The notes beneath the pieces are model-generated. The model saw nothing but the letters and a program-made list of their open reading frames with translations, made no database searches and was not told where the DNA came from. Both the position numbers and the translations under genes were made by a program. Positions 25,665 to 33,827 of a DNA stretch of 64,000 bases are shown piece by piece. Position 1 is the stretch's first letter, and every line of letters starts with the position of its first letter. Origin of the DNA: Acidimicrobiia bacterium (GTDB lineage Bacteria; Actinomycetota; Acidimicrobiia; Acidimicrobiales; Poriferisodalaceae); contig JAJECP010000030.1 of NCBI GenBank assembly GCA_022821985.1, positions 1 through 64,000 of the forward strand, read 5' to 3'.

Positions 25665-26037
25665 CGCCATCCTCCGCTGCATGCTCGTCTGCCCGTGGTG
25701 CGGCCGGTTCCGGCGCAGCGGCATCGGTGTGCCTGGGCCGGACAGCGCGGATCAGCAGCGCAATCGCCAGTAAGAGAAACACTGCGCCAGCCACATGGGG
25801 AACGAATGACCAGTTCGCGTTGAAGAGGTCAGTTTCAGCCTGCAGGACGCGCACCACCCCCAACGCCCCGAAGATCACTCCCAGGCTCACGCCGATGGCG
25901 CCGATGAGCCCGAACAGCACATATCTGCCCAGCCCGCGCAGCGGACCCACCGTCTCTTGGACGATGTAGGACCGCAGCATGCCGACCAATTCGGAAATCT
26001 CGGCGCGCAGGCCGGAGTCTCGTCGAGGCACAGTCAC
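25657..26037 (-). CDS. Holin-X/YqjE-like small membrane protein
   Basis: A 126-residue protein resembling the actinobacterial Holin-X (phage_holin_3_6, YqjE-like) superfamily. An amphipathic N-terminal helix (AEISELVGMLRSYIVQETVGPL) is followed by two transmembrane helices (YVLFGLIGAIGVSLGVIFGALGV and HVAGAVFLLLAIALLIRAV), and a Pro/Ala/acidic tail. Despite the family name, most chromosomal members are not phage lysis proteins. It lies 7 nt after the LON-domain gene and overlaps the next small gene. Confidence 0.65.
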   Translation of the reverse strand: MTVPRRDSGLRAEISELVGMLRSYIVQETVGPLRGLGRYVLFGLIGAIGVSLGVIFGALGVVRVLQAETDLFNANWSFVPHVAGAVFLLLAIALLIRAVRPRHTDAAAPEPAAPRADEHAAEDGDG

Positions 26038-26044
26038 GGCGACG

Positions 26045-26782
26045 CTACCGTTCGCCCAGCAGTTCTTCCACGCCGTCGAGGATCTCCCCGATGACGTCTA
26101 CGCGGCTGGCGGGGTCGGGAGCGCACAGCAGGCTGTGGCGGTCGAACGGACCCGCGGGCACCAGCGACGCAAGCTGGAACGACCACGCCGATGCTCCAGC
26201 AGACGCAACGGCGAGTTTTGCGAGCTGATCGTCGATGGCTGCCGACTCGGCCGCGGTCACTCCGAGCGCTCCGATCTCAGACGCCCGGGCGCGCAAGCGG
26301 CGAAGTCGGGCCACGGTCGCTTTGCGCTCCTGGGCGGGCACGTCTGCAGGATCGTCGGGCCAATCGCAGACCAGAGCCCGGGGGTAAGGGTCGTCGACCA
26401 GCCACTCGACGATCCTGATCCGCCGATCGCCAGTGGCCAGCATCACCCAGCGTCCGTCGGGCAGTTCCTGGTGCTGGGCAATGGTGGCCAGGCAACCTAC
26501 GTCGGCGCGCACATCGCCGCCGCCGACCTCGCTGCCGCGCTCGATCATCACGACGCCGAAGGGGTCATCGTTGCTGGTGCAGCGCCGGGCGAGGGCCCGG
26601 TACCGAGGCTCGAAGATGTGCAGCGGCAGCACAGCGCCAGGCAGCAGCGGCGATCCGAGAGGGAACATCGCACGCTCGCGTGCGACATCGGACTCAGCAC
26701 GCTCGCTTGCAACGTCGGACCCAGCACGCTCGCTTGCGACATCGGGCCCAGCATGCTCGGGATCCTGATCAGGCAGGGGCAC
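26045..26782 (-). CDS. LON substrate-binding domain protein
   Basis: A stand-alone N-terminal LON domain (245 residues from GTG 26782) without the AAA and protease domains of Lon. The family opening is clear: MFPLGSPLLPGAVLPLHIFEPRYRAL, then FGVVMIERG, RIRIVEWLVDDPYPRALV and a helical C-terminal part ending DRHSLLCAPDPASRVDVIGEILDGVEELL. Odd: before this domain come three 9-residue repeats (xDVASER type) from a 27-nt tandem repeat. Translation may instead begin at the internal Met of MFPLG (26668), leaving the repeats untranslated. With the upstream GTG it overlaps dacB by 14 nt. Confidence 0.8.
   Translation of the reverse strand: MPLPDQDPEHAGPDVASERAGSDVASERAESDVARERAMFPLGSPLLPGAVLPLHIFEPRYRALARRCTSNDDPFGVVMIERGSEVGGGDVRADVGCLATIAQHQELPDGRWVMLATGDRRIRIVEWLVDDPYPRALVCDWPDDPADVPAQERKATVARLRRLRARASEIGALGVTAAESAAIDDQLAKLAVASAGASAWSFQLASLVPAGPFDRHSLLCAPDPASRVDVIGEILDGVEELLGER
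26673..26753 (-). repeat. 27-nt tandem repeat, three copies, in frame in the LON-domain gene
   Basis: Copies at 26673-26699, 26700-26726 and 26727-26753, with a trace of a fourth. On the minus strand they encode AGPDVASER, AGSDVASER and AESDVARER. The unit length keeps the frame. The region is either an N-terminal extension of the LON protein or its 5' leader. Confidence 0.85.
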
Positions 26783-28250
26783 GGGTCAATCCTCGCAGGG
26801 CCGCGGCGTCTCCGACGGGGTACCGCAGGAGCTGTCCGGCCAATGACTCCTGCAGTTCCAGGCCGAGGCGGCCCTCGGGCGGCACGCCGTTCAGCATCTG
26901 CGCGAATGTCACCGTCCCGCTGTCGGTCTCGATGAACCCGGCGAGAGCATTCACGCCGGTGAGCAGGCCGGTCTTCGCATGCAGCCGACCCGCTGCGGGA
27001 TGCTCGGCGAACCGGTGTGAGAGTGTCCCCGTGTGTGCAGCAACCGGCAATCCCGCCCCGAAAGCAGAGTCGATGCCGAAGCGATCCAGCAGCGCGGCGA
27101 GGAAGCTGCACGTCACCATGTTCTGCCGGTCCAATCCCGAACCGTCCACTACTGCAGGCCGCGACTGATCGGGCAACAGGTCCGACACGATCCGCTCGGC
27201 GGCCGCGGCACCAGCCGGCGTTGAGCCTGCCCCCGCACTGCGCAGACCGATCTCGCGCAGCATCATCTCCGCGGTGGTGTTGTCGCTCTCGCGCAGCATC
27301 TGCTGGATGATCTCCACCAGCGGGGGCGACGTGAGGCGAGCGATCTCGCTCATGCCGCTCGGCGCCGCTGACACGTCGATCTCGACGTCCACCGAGACAC
27401 CTCGGACTCGCAGCAGGTCTGCCAGTGTGGAAACGAACCAGCGCGCCGGGTGCTCGGCCGCAGACAGCGTCGTGGTGAAGCCCGTGATGCCGTCGTTCAA
27501 GTTCAGGGCCGACAGCGGGCCGCTGTTGAGCTGCGTGATGTACCGCTGCGGCCACGTCTCGGGAAATCGCGTCGTGTCATAACGAGATTCGTCGGCAATG
27601 AGATTGCCCCGCAGCGTTTCGATGCCGAGCGCGACGAGGTCGTCGGCCAGGCGTTCCATCGGAGTGCGCAGCTGCGGCTGGCGCCGGTGAGAATCTGCAT
27701 AGGACTGCGTCATGATCAGCGGATCACCGCCGCCGACGACCCAGACGGTGCCGTCAAGGACGCCGTCGACGATCTCCGCATCCGTCAGCACCTGGGTGAC
27801 CAGCCGCTCATCGGCATCGACCACGGCCAGAGCTGCTGCGGCAGTGATGAGCTTCTGCACGGACGCGGGGATCACCGGTTCGGCATTGCTGGAGAACACT
27901 TCGACGCCGTCGATCCAGATCGCGAGGCAGTGCGGCTCGGGCCAGTCGGAACTGAACGCGGTCATCTCATTGCCGATGTGGTGCTGCTGTGCCGCTCGCC
28001 ACAGCGCGTCGGGTACGCGCTCGGCGCGAAGCATCGGCGGCGTCGACGCCGACACATCGACGCCGGGGGCAGTCGCGGCGGGGTCGTCAGGGTCAGCCGG
28101 TTCGGCTGGGCCGAGCACAGGGGTGCGCAGCGACGCCGCGTGTGCGGCCGCATCGTCGGCTGTGTTCCCCGCGCGCACCGCCGCCAGCGTCGGCAGCAGG
28201 CCGGCTGCTGCGATCAACAGCATCAGCACCGCTGCGCGCAACGGTTTCAT
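26769..28250 (-). CDS. dacB: D-alanyl-D-alanine carboxypeptidase/endopeptidase (PBP4, DacB)
   Basis: Class C low-molecular-weight penicillin-binding protein that trims or cleaves peptidoglycan cross-links outside the membrane (493 residues). It has an N-terminal signal peptide (MKPLRAAVLMLLIAAAGLLP). Active-site motifs are SVQK (Ser130, Lys133), RESDN for SxN, and HAKTG for KTG. The long insertion between SxxK and SxN is typical of PBP4. It overlaps the ROK gene by ATGA upstream and the LON gene downstream. Confidence 0.92.
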   Translation of the reverse strand: MKPLRAAVLMLLIAAAGLLPTLAAVRAGNTADDAAAHAASLRTPVLGPAEPADPDDPAATAPGVDVSASTPPMLRAERVPDALWRAAQQHHIGNEMTAFSSDWPEPHCLAIWIDGVEVFSSNAEPVIPASVQKLITAAAALAVVDADERLVTQVLTDAEIVDGVLDGTVWVVGGGDPLIMTQSYADSHRRQPQLRTPMERLADDLVALGIETLRGNLIADESRYDTTRFPETWPQRYITQLNSGPLSALNLNDGITGFTTTLSAAEHPARWFVSTLADLLRVRGVSVDVEIDVSAAPSGMSEIARLTSPPLVEIIQQMLRESDNTTAEMMLREIGLRSAGAGSTPAGAAAAERIVSDLLPDQSRPAVVDGSGLDRQNMVTCSFLAALLDRFGIDSAFGAGLPVAAHTGTLSHRFAEHPAAGRLHAKTGLLTGVNALAGFIETDSGTVTFAQMLNGVPPEGRLGLELQESLAGQLLRYPVGDAAALRGLTRAPA

Positions 28251-29263
28251 GTCACTGGCTCGGAACCGCCGTCTGGAACTGCGCCTTCTGTGTGCGCGCC
28301 GCCCAAGGCCGCACGGTGCTCCCTCGCGCCGCCCAAGGCGGCGCTGTGCTCTCTCGCACCGCCCAGTGCGGCGCCGAGCGCTGCGGACAGCTCGCCGGCC
28401 TTCGATCGGACCACCGCGGGTCTCGACTCGGCCGTGCGGCCGATGAGCAGCTGTGTGAGGTGCTCATCGACCGGCTGGGCGATCAGATCCCAGTCCTCGC
28501 TCAAGCCCCCGCCAATCACCACCATCTCCGGATCGGTCAGGACACAGAGATTCGAGATGCCGAGTGCCAGCCAGTATGAGTACTCGCCGAGCACCTCCAG
28601 CGCCCCGACATCGCCATGGCGCGCTGCGGCGGTGACATCGGGACCCCGCACCTCGCCGCCGAGACGCTCGCCAGCCAACCGGTCCAACGCAGAGCCCGAC
28701 GCGTACATCTCCCAGCAGCCCCGCCTCCCGCACGGGCAGGCGCGTCCGCCCGCCTCGACGATCATGTGCCCCGGCTCGCCGGCGAGGCCCAAGCTGCCGC
28801 GCAGCACCTCGCCGCGGAGCATGAACGCTCCTCCGATGCCAGTGCCCACAGCCACCATGACGCCGTGATCGATCCCTTGCGCCGCACCGTCTGCCAGCTC
28901 CCAGCGCGCAGCGCAGTTGACTTCGTTGTCGAAGCTGATCGGCATGTCCAGCGCTGCGCTGAGATCGGCGCCCACAGTTGCGCCGTCCACACCGGTCAGA
29001 TTGGGAGAGATCGTCACTCGCCCGTCAGTGGTGATGAGGCCTGCCATGCCGACGCCGACCGAGACCGGGCCCGGCTGGGGCGCGAGTTGGCGCACCATCC
29101 CAGCCAGCGTCGTGACCAGATGCTGCGCACCCGCCGGGGTGGGCTCGCGCACGGTGTGCAGCAGCTTGCCCGCACCGTCCGTGGCGACGCCGAAGATCTT
29201 CGTGCCGCCGACATCGAAGCCGATGTGCACAGCCGATGTCGCTTCACGGGCCGCTCGGGCCAC
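28247..29263 (-). CDS. ROK-family sugar kinase (glucokinase-like)
   Basis: Probable ATP-dependent hexose kinase (338 residues). It has FDVGGTK (phosphate binding), DNEVNCAARWE, VAVGTGIGGA, EPGHMIVE and the ROK zinc motif CPCGRRGCWE. No N-terminal DNA-binding domain is present, so it is an enzyme rather than a ROK repressor. Odd: the C-terminal tail carries near-perfect decapeptide repeats (AALGGAREHS, AALGGAREHR, AALGGAHTEG). It overlaps dacB by 4 nt and follows the peroxiredoxin gene by 27 nt. Confidence 0.88.
   Translation of the reverse strand: MARAAREATSAVHIGFDVGGTKIFGVATDGAGKLLHTVREPTPAGAQHLVTTLAGMVRQLAPQPGPVSVGVGMAGLITTDGRVTISPNLTGVDGATVGADLSAALDMPISFDNEVNCAARWELADGAAQGIDHGVMVAVGTGIGGAFMLRGEVLRGSLGLAGEPGHMIVEAGGRACPCGRRGCWEMYASGSALDRLAGERLGGEVRGPDVTAAARHGDVGALEVLGEYSYWLALGISNLCVLTDPEMVVIGGGLSEDWDLIAQPVDEHLTQLLIGRTAESRPAVVRSKAGELSAALGAALGGAREHSAALGGAREHRAALGGAHTEGAVPDGGSEPVT
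28296..28375 (-). repeat. 30-nt tandem repeat in the ROK-kinase C-terminus
   Basis: Two near-identical 30-nt copies (28296-28325 and 28326-28355) and a decayed third. They encode decapeptides built on AALGGAREH at the C-terminal tail. The frame is kept, so the array extends the protein rather than breaking it. Confidence 0.8.
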
Positions 29264-29290
29264 GGCTTCGCCTATCGGCTCAGCCTCTGG

Positions 29291-29773
29291 TCAGAGCTTG
29301 CCCAGAATCGAGGCGCAGCTCGACACGTCGACGGCGCCTGCCGGCTCGACCTCGAGCGCAGTCACCGTGCCGTTCTCGATGACCGCCGCGTAGCGCCGGG
29401 AGCGAGAACCCAGGCCGAAGCCCGAGCCATCCATGACCAAGCCCATGGCCTCGGCAAAGTCGCCGTTGCCGTCAGCAGCCATCTCGATGCCCTCTGCGCC
29501 CTGCGCCTGCGCCCAGGCGTTCATGGTCCACGCGTCGTTCACCGAGACGCAGACGATCTTGTCGACACCCTTGCCCGCAAGCTCGGACGCACCTTCGATG
29601 TATCCCGGGAGATGGACGTTGCTGCAGCCCGGGGTGAATGCGCCCGGCACTGCGAACAGCACCACCTTGCCGCTGCCCAGCATCTCGCCGGACTGCACGG
29701 GCGCAGGCATGCCGCCCTCGTCCAGTACTCGCAGTGTCACATCGGGAATCTGGTCGCCGACCTCAATCGCCAT
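29291..29773 (-). CDS. Peroxiredoxin, Prx5 type
   Basis: Thiol peroxidase reducing H2O2 or alkyl hydroperoxides (160 residues from ATG 29773). The peroxidatic site PGAFTPGCSNVHLPGY (Cys50) is the Prx5 signature, with Gly in place of the common Thr before the Cys. KIVCVSVNDAWTMNAWAQAQGA and FGLGSRSRRYAAVIENG follow the family. A C-terminal Cys (VSSCASILGKL) may serve as resolving Cys. Upstream frame extensions are implausible. It lies between thrH and the ROK kinase on the minus strand. Confidence 0.9.
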   Translation of the reverse strand: MAIEVGDQIPDVTLRVLDEGGMPAPVQSGEMLGSGKVVLFAVPGAFTPGCSNVHLPGYIEGASELAGKGVDKIVCVSVNDAWTMNAWAQAQGAEGIEMAADGNGDFAEAMGLVMDGSGFGLGSRSRRYAAVIENGTVTALEVEPAGAVDVSSCASILGKL

Positions 29774-29847
29774 TGCTTCGCTCCGTCCCTGCTCGTTGTG
29801 TGGGGAACATGTGGCTCGCAGCGTATCCGGCGCCCGAGCCCCGGGGC

Positions 29848-30480
29848 TCAGCGGATGGCCGGCACCTGCACGCTCTCGATCCAGCGCAGCAGCTCGCCGT
29901 AGGTGGACACCGACGGCAGGTCCGGATTGGCCTCGGCTACCGCCTCGGGACATCGGAACAGGCTCGCCGCATCAGCCGCCCTCAGCATCGTGAGATCGTT
30001 GTAGGAGTCGCCCATGGCGGTCACGTGGTAGTTCAGCGCACGGTACGCCTCGACGGCGCGCCGCTTGGCATCGTCGACTCGACGTCTCCACCCCGCCAAG
30101 CGCCCGTCGGCCACGTCAAGACGATGGCAGAGCAGGTGGGGGTAGCCCATCAGATCCAGGAAGTGATCGTCGAATTGCTCGAACGTGTCCGACAGCAGCA
30201 CCACGACCCAGCGCTGCCGGAGCTCGTCGAGAAACTCCCGCGCTCCCTCCAGCAGGGGCAGCTCAGCAATCACGTCGCGGATCTGCTCGAGCGACACGCC
30301 GTGCGTGTTGAGCACATCGATCCGGTACCGCATCAGCGCGTCGTAGTCCGGCTCGTCACGGGTCGTACGTCTCAGCTCGTCGATGCCGGTGCGTTGGGCC
30401 ACCGCTATCCAGATCTCGGGCGTCAAGACGCCCTCCATGTCCAACGCGATGACCCTCTGCACGAGCGCCGATTCTGTCAC
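29848..30480 (-). CDS. thrH: ThrH-type HAD phosphatase (phosphoserine/homoserine)
   Basis: HAD-fold enzyme matching ThrH, which has phosphoserine phosphatase and phosphoserine:homoserine phosphotransferase activity. The nucleophile motif is IALDMEGVLTPEIWIAVAQ (DxE form with two Asp/Glu), followed by TTRDEPDYDALMRYRIDVL, motif II VVLLSDTFEQF and motif III/IV AMGDSYNDLTMLR. I use the GTG at 30480 (VTESALVQRV, 210 residues), because ThrH proteins begin a few residues before the nucleophile strand; starts up to 30528 are possible. First gene of the long minus-strand run, divergent from the VOC gene. Confidence 0.87.
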   Translation of the reverse strand: MTESALVQRVIALDMEGVLTPEIWIAVAQRTGIDELRRTTRDEPDYDALMRYRIDVLNTHGVSLEQIRDVIAELPLLEGAREFLDELRQRWVVVLLSDTFEQFDDHFLDLMGYPHLLCHRLDVADGRLAGWRRRVDDAKRRAVEAYRALNYHVTAMGDSYNDLTMLRAADAASLFRCPEAVAEANPDLPSVSTYGELLRWIESVQVPAIR

Positions 30481-30614
30481 GCACACAGCACCACGCCTCA
30501 TGACTGCCTGCGCCGCCTCGAAGCACATCGAGGCAGGCCCGATACTGTTGAGGCCGAGCCGCCGTGTTCGTTGCTGGCGGCCGTACCGGACAGCTTTTCC
30601 TAGAGGGGTTGCTC

Positions 30615-31169
30615 GTGCCGAACGCCAACGGTCCCCAAGTCCGCCTGCCCACCAAGATGGCCCATTGCGTATTTCGCACTGACGACATCGCAGCGGTGCG
30701 CGATTGGTGGTGCACCGTGCTGGGGGCGCAGGTGGTCCACGAGAACGAGTTCATCTGCTTCATCTCCTATGACGATGAGCATCACCGCATGGCCTTCGTC
30801 AACCGGGGCCAGCCGGGTCGATACGAGTCGCGCAACGGCACCCTCGAGCACATCGCCTACACCATGGGCACGTTCGGCGACCTCATGGACCACTACGAGC
30901 GTCTGCGTGCGGAGGGCATCCTGCCGGTGCGCACCATCAATCACGGGCCGACCACCTCCATGTACTACGCCGATCCCGATGGCAACGGGGTGGAGTTCCA
31001 GGTCGAGAACTTCGCGACGATGGCCGAGTGCATCGAGTTCATGAACGGACCGGTCTTCGCGGAGAACCCCATCGGAGTGGTCTTCGACGCCGACGTGCTG
31101 CTTGAGCGGTTCCGCCGCGGCGACCCGCTCGCCGAATTGGTTCAGCAAGGCTCAGCTCCGGCTGCGTAA
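30615..31169 (+). CDS. VOC-superfamily (extradiol dioxygenase-like) protein
   Basis: A 184-residue protein with paired beta-alpha-beta-beta-beta modules of the vicinal oxygen chelate fold. A plausible metal triad is MAHCVF (His17), LEHIAYTM (His79) and NGVEFQVEN (Glu127), as in catechol 2,3-dioxygenases and glyoxalase-type enzymes. YYADPDGNGVEF is the usual closing strand. The GTG at 30615 is chosen for the AGAGGGG Shine-Dalgarno 6 nt upstream. An acyl-CoA dehydrogenase follows 23 nt later, so an aromatic or fatty-acid catabolic role is possible but unproven. Confidence 0.8.
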   Translation: MPNANGPQVRLPTKMAHCVFRTDDIAAVRDWWCTVLGAQVVHENEFICFISYDDEHHRMAFVNRGQPGRYESRNGTLEHIAYTMGTFGDLMDHYERLRAEGILPVRTINHGPTTSMYYADPDGNGVEFQVENFATMAECIEFMNGPVFAENPIGVVFDADVLLERFRRGDPLAELVQQGSAPAA

Positions 31170-31192
31170 CCCCCCCCGCCCGGAGGCAACCA

Positions 31193-32356
31193 GTGAGCAA
31201 CACCGTCCACCGCAACGTCTACATGACCGACGAGCTGCAGGCGATCTATGACCAGACGGTCGCTTTCGTCGCCAATGAGGTCACACCAGTCGGCGATGCC
31301 TGGGAGGAAGACGGCCAGGTGCCCCGCGAGATCTACAAGCGCATGGGCGAACTGGAGATGTTCTCGCTGCGGGTGCCCGAGCGGTGGGGCGGGCTCGGCC
31401 TCGGCCCTCTTGCCTCAGCGACGTTCGCCGAAGCGCTTGGCACCTCCACCTACGCAGGCTTTGAGGCGAACATCCTGGTGCACACCGACATGGCGTTGCC
31501 ACACCTGCTCAATGCAGGCACTGATGAACAGCTTGAGCGCTGGCTGCCGTCGATCCAGTCCGGGGACACCATGATGTGCATCGGCGTCACCGAGCCTGAC
31601 GCAGGATCCGATGTGGCGGGATTGCGCACAACCGCGGTGCCCGACGGCGATGGGTGGCGCCTCAACGGCACCAAGACGTTCATCACCGGTGCCGTGTACG
31701 GCGACATCGTCGCACTGGCGGCGCGCACGAACCCCGATGACCGCTACGGGATCTCCATGTTCCTGGTGCCGACCAACGCGGACGGGTTCGAGGTGGCCAA
31801 CAAGCTCGACAAGCACGGCTGGCGCTGCTCGGACACTGCCGAGCTCGTGCTGCACGATGTGTGGCTGGGGAGCGATCACCTGCTCGGCGAGGTGCACCGG
31901 GGCTTCTACGCCGCCATGCAGAATTTCCAGAATGAGCGGATGGTCATCGTGGGGATGGGCATCGGCGCGGCGCAGGTCGCTATCGATCTGACCAACGCGT
32001 ACACCCAGCAACGCAAGGCGTTCGGCGGTTCGCTCTACGACTTGGGGGCCATCCGCCAGCGCATGGCGATGAATCAGGCCAAGGTCGACGCAGCGCGCGC
32101 CTCGATGTACCACGCCGCATGGCTCAAGGAGCAGGGCATCGATGCCACCAAGGAGATGTCCGGCGTCAAGGCATTCGGCGCCGAAGTCGTGAATCAGGTG
32201 ATGTACGACTGCATGCAATTCCACGGCGGCATCGGCTACATGCGCGAGTCGACCATCGAGCGGATGTGCCGCGACGCACGCATCCTGCCGATCGGCGGCG
32301 GTGCCACCGAGGTCATGCTCGAAGAGGTCGCGAAGCGCAGCTACATCGACGGCTAG
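31193..32356 (+). CDS. Acyl-CoA dehydrogenase
   Basis: FAD enzyme catalysing alpha,beta-dehydrogenation of an acyl-CoA (387 residues, GTG start after GGAGG). Signature segments are CIGVTEPDAGSDVAGLRTTA (flavin/substrate site), ERMVIVGMGIGAAQVAIDL, RKAFGGSLYDLGAIRQRMA, and FHGGIGYMRESTIERMCRDARILPIGGGATEVMLEEVAKR, with the catalytic Glu of the G-A-T-E segment. The substrate length cannot be read. It converges on the aco E2 gene; the two TAG stops share one CTAG. Confidence 0.92.
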   Translation: MSNTVHRNVYMTDELQAIYDQTVAFVANEVTPVGDAWEEDGQVPREIYKRMGELEMFSLRVPERWGGLGLGPLASATFAEALGTSTYAGFEANILVHTDMALPHLLNAGTDEQLERWLPSIQSGDTMMCIGVTEPDAGSDVAGLRTTAVPDGDGWRLNGTKTFITGAVYGDIVALAARTNPDDRYGISMFLVPTNADGFEVANKLDKHGWRCSDTAELVLHDVWLGSDHLLGEVHRGFYAAMQNFQNERMVIVGMGIGAAQVAIDLTNAYTQQRKAFGGSLYDLGAIRQRMAMNQAKVDAARASMYHAAWLKEQGIDATKEMSGVKAFGAEVVNQVMYDCMQFHGGIGYMRESTIERMCRDARILPIGGGATEVMLEEVAKRSYIDG

Positions 32357-33813
32357 CGGGATTCGAGCAAGTCTCGTACCGAGCCGGCGAACCGTGCTGC
32401 CGGGGCGCCGTCGAAGGCTCGATGGTCCCAGGTCAGTGAGAGGGTCAGGACGGGCCGAGGCTCAGGCGCGGCATCTGCCCACACGGTTTCGTTGCGGATG
32501 CGACCCACGCCCAGGATCGCCGTGTTGGGCGAGTTGATGATCGGCGTGAATGCATCGACGCCGAACATGCCCAGGGCAGTCACGGTGAATGTGGCGCCTT
32601 GGTAGTCGTCGTATCCGAGTGTGCCGTCGCGAGCCCCAGTGGCGAGGCGCGTGGTCTCCGAAGCGATCTCATCGAGACTGAGCCGGTCGGCGTGGCGGAC
32701 AACCGGCACGAGCAACCCATCGTCAAGCGCGACAGCAAGCCCGACGTGGATGTCGCCCAAGAGCGCCACCGCATCGTCGGTGACCTGAGAATTCACCCGA
32801 GGGTGCCTACCGAGCGCAGCCGCCGCCGCAGCGATCACATAATCCGTGTAGCCCGGCACCACCGCTACGACAGCATCTGCGTCCCCGTCACGCTCGTCGG
32901 CGTCATCGCCACGAGCAGCTTCGACGAGGTCAGCCCGCTCTGCTACCACGGCGCTCATGTCGACATCCATCGTGAGCGTCAGCTGGGCCATCGAGCGGAG
33001 CGAAGCGCTCATGCGCTCGGCGATCACGCCCCGTATCCCCCGCAGGGGAATCTGTTCGGTCGGGGCCTGCGACAGGGGCGGCGCAGCTGAACCTTCATCG
33101 GCGGATCGTGAGCTGAGATCAGCCAGCAAGGTGCGGACATGCGCAGCCACATTGGCACGCGAGATGCGCCCGTCTCCAGCACTGGCGGGCACGCGGCGGA
33201 GATCGACGCCGAGCAGATCGGCAAGTTGGCGAGCTGCGAACGTCGCCGGCGGCTGCGCCGGCGCGCCTGGCTCAGGTGCCGCGGATCCCGCGATGCCGGC
33301 CGGCCCGGCCGCAGGCGCTGTGGCCAGAGCCTCGTTCGCCGCTCGCACATCGCGCTCGGTGATGCGGCCCTTGGGCCCGCTTCCGGCCAACGTTGCGATC
33401 TCAACCCCCAGCTCTCGGGCCAGCCGCTTGGCCGCCGGCGACGCCAGGATCCGCTCGCCGGGTGCACGCACAGGCGCTGTGGGGACAGCTTGCGGGGAGG
33501 GCTGGGATGCGGGGACGGCCGCCGCCTGCACCTGCGCCGCAGCCGACGCTGCATCGGCGGGCGCCGGAAGCTCCTCGCCGGCTTCCAGAAACCAGCCGAT
33601 CCGCACGCCGCAGGGGTATTCCACGCCGATCTCGCCGGTTTGAGCAAGCACACCGCTGCCCGAGGCCTCGATCTCGGTCTCGACCTTGTCGGTTTCCACC
33701 AGCAGCACTGCCTGCCCTGCGGTGACCTCGGCACCGTCAGGCACGAGCCAGCGCAGGATCGTCCCCGACTCCATCGTCAGGCCCAGCTTCGGCATTGCAA
33801 ACTCGATGGCCAT
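32353..33813 (-). CDS. acoC: Dihydrolipoamide acyltransferase (E2) of an acetoin-type dehydrogenase
   Basis: E2 core of a 2-oxo-acid/acetoin dehydrogenase complex (486 residues; ATG 33813 after AAAGGGA). Lipoyl domain 1-80 with lipoylation Lys43 in ETDKVET. Two peripheral-subunit-binding-like domains follow, about 121-160 (RILASPAAKRLARELGV ... GRITERDV) and 191-230 (TFAARQLADLLGV ... GRISRANV). The catalytic acyltransferase has WDHRAFDG (His464, Asp468). Two binding domains in one E2 are unusual. It is last in the acoA-acoB-acoX-acoC run. No dihydrolipoamide dehydrogenase gene is in the window. Confidence 0.88.
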   Translation of the reverse strand: MAIEFAMPKLGLTMESGTILRWLVPDGAEVTAGQAVLLVETDKVETEIEASGSGVLAQTGEIGVEYPCGVRIGWFLEAGEELPAPADAASAAAQVQAAAVPASQPSPQAVPTAPVRAPGERILASPAAKRLARELGVEIATLAGSGPKGRITERDVRAANEALATAPAAGPAGIAGSAAPEPGAPAQPPATFAARQLADLLGVDLRRVPASAGDGRISRANVAAHVRTLLADLSSRSADEGSAAPPLSQAPTEQIPLRGIRGVIAERMSASLRSMAQLTLTMDVDMSAVVAERADLVEAARGDDADERDGDADAVVAVVPGYTDYVIAAAAAALGRHPRVNSQVTDDAVALLGDIHVGLAVALDDGLLVPVVRHADRLSLDEIASETTRLATGARDGTLGYDDYQGATFTVTALGMFGVDAFTPIINSPNTAILGVGRIRNETVWADAAPEPRPVLTLSLTWDHRAFDGAPAARFAGSVRDLLESR

Positions 33814-33827
33814 CGGCGTCCCTTTGC

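Noticed and set aside
25657-26037. Prophage lysis gene, suggested by the Holin-X name
   Set aside because: No endolysin, capsid, integrase or other phage genes nearby; this superfamily is common in chromosomal housekeeping contexts.
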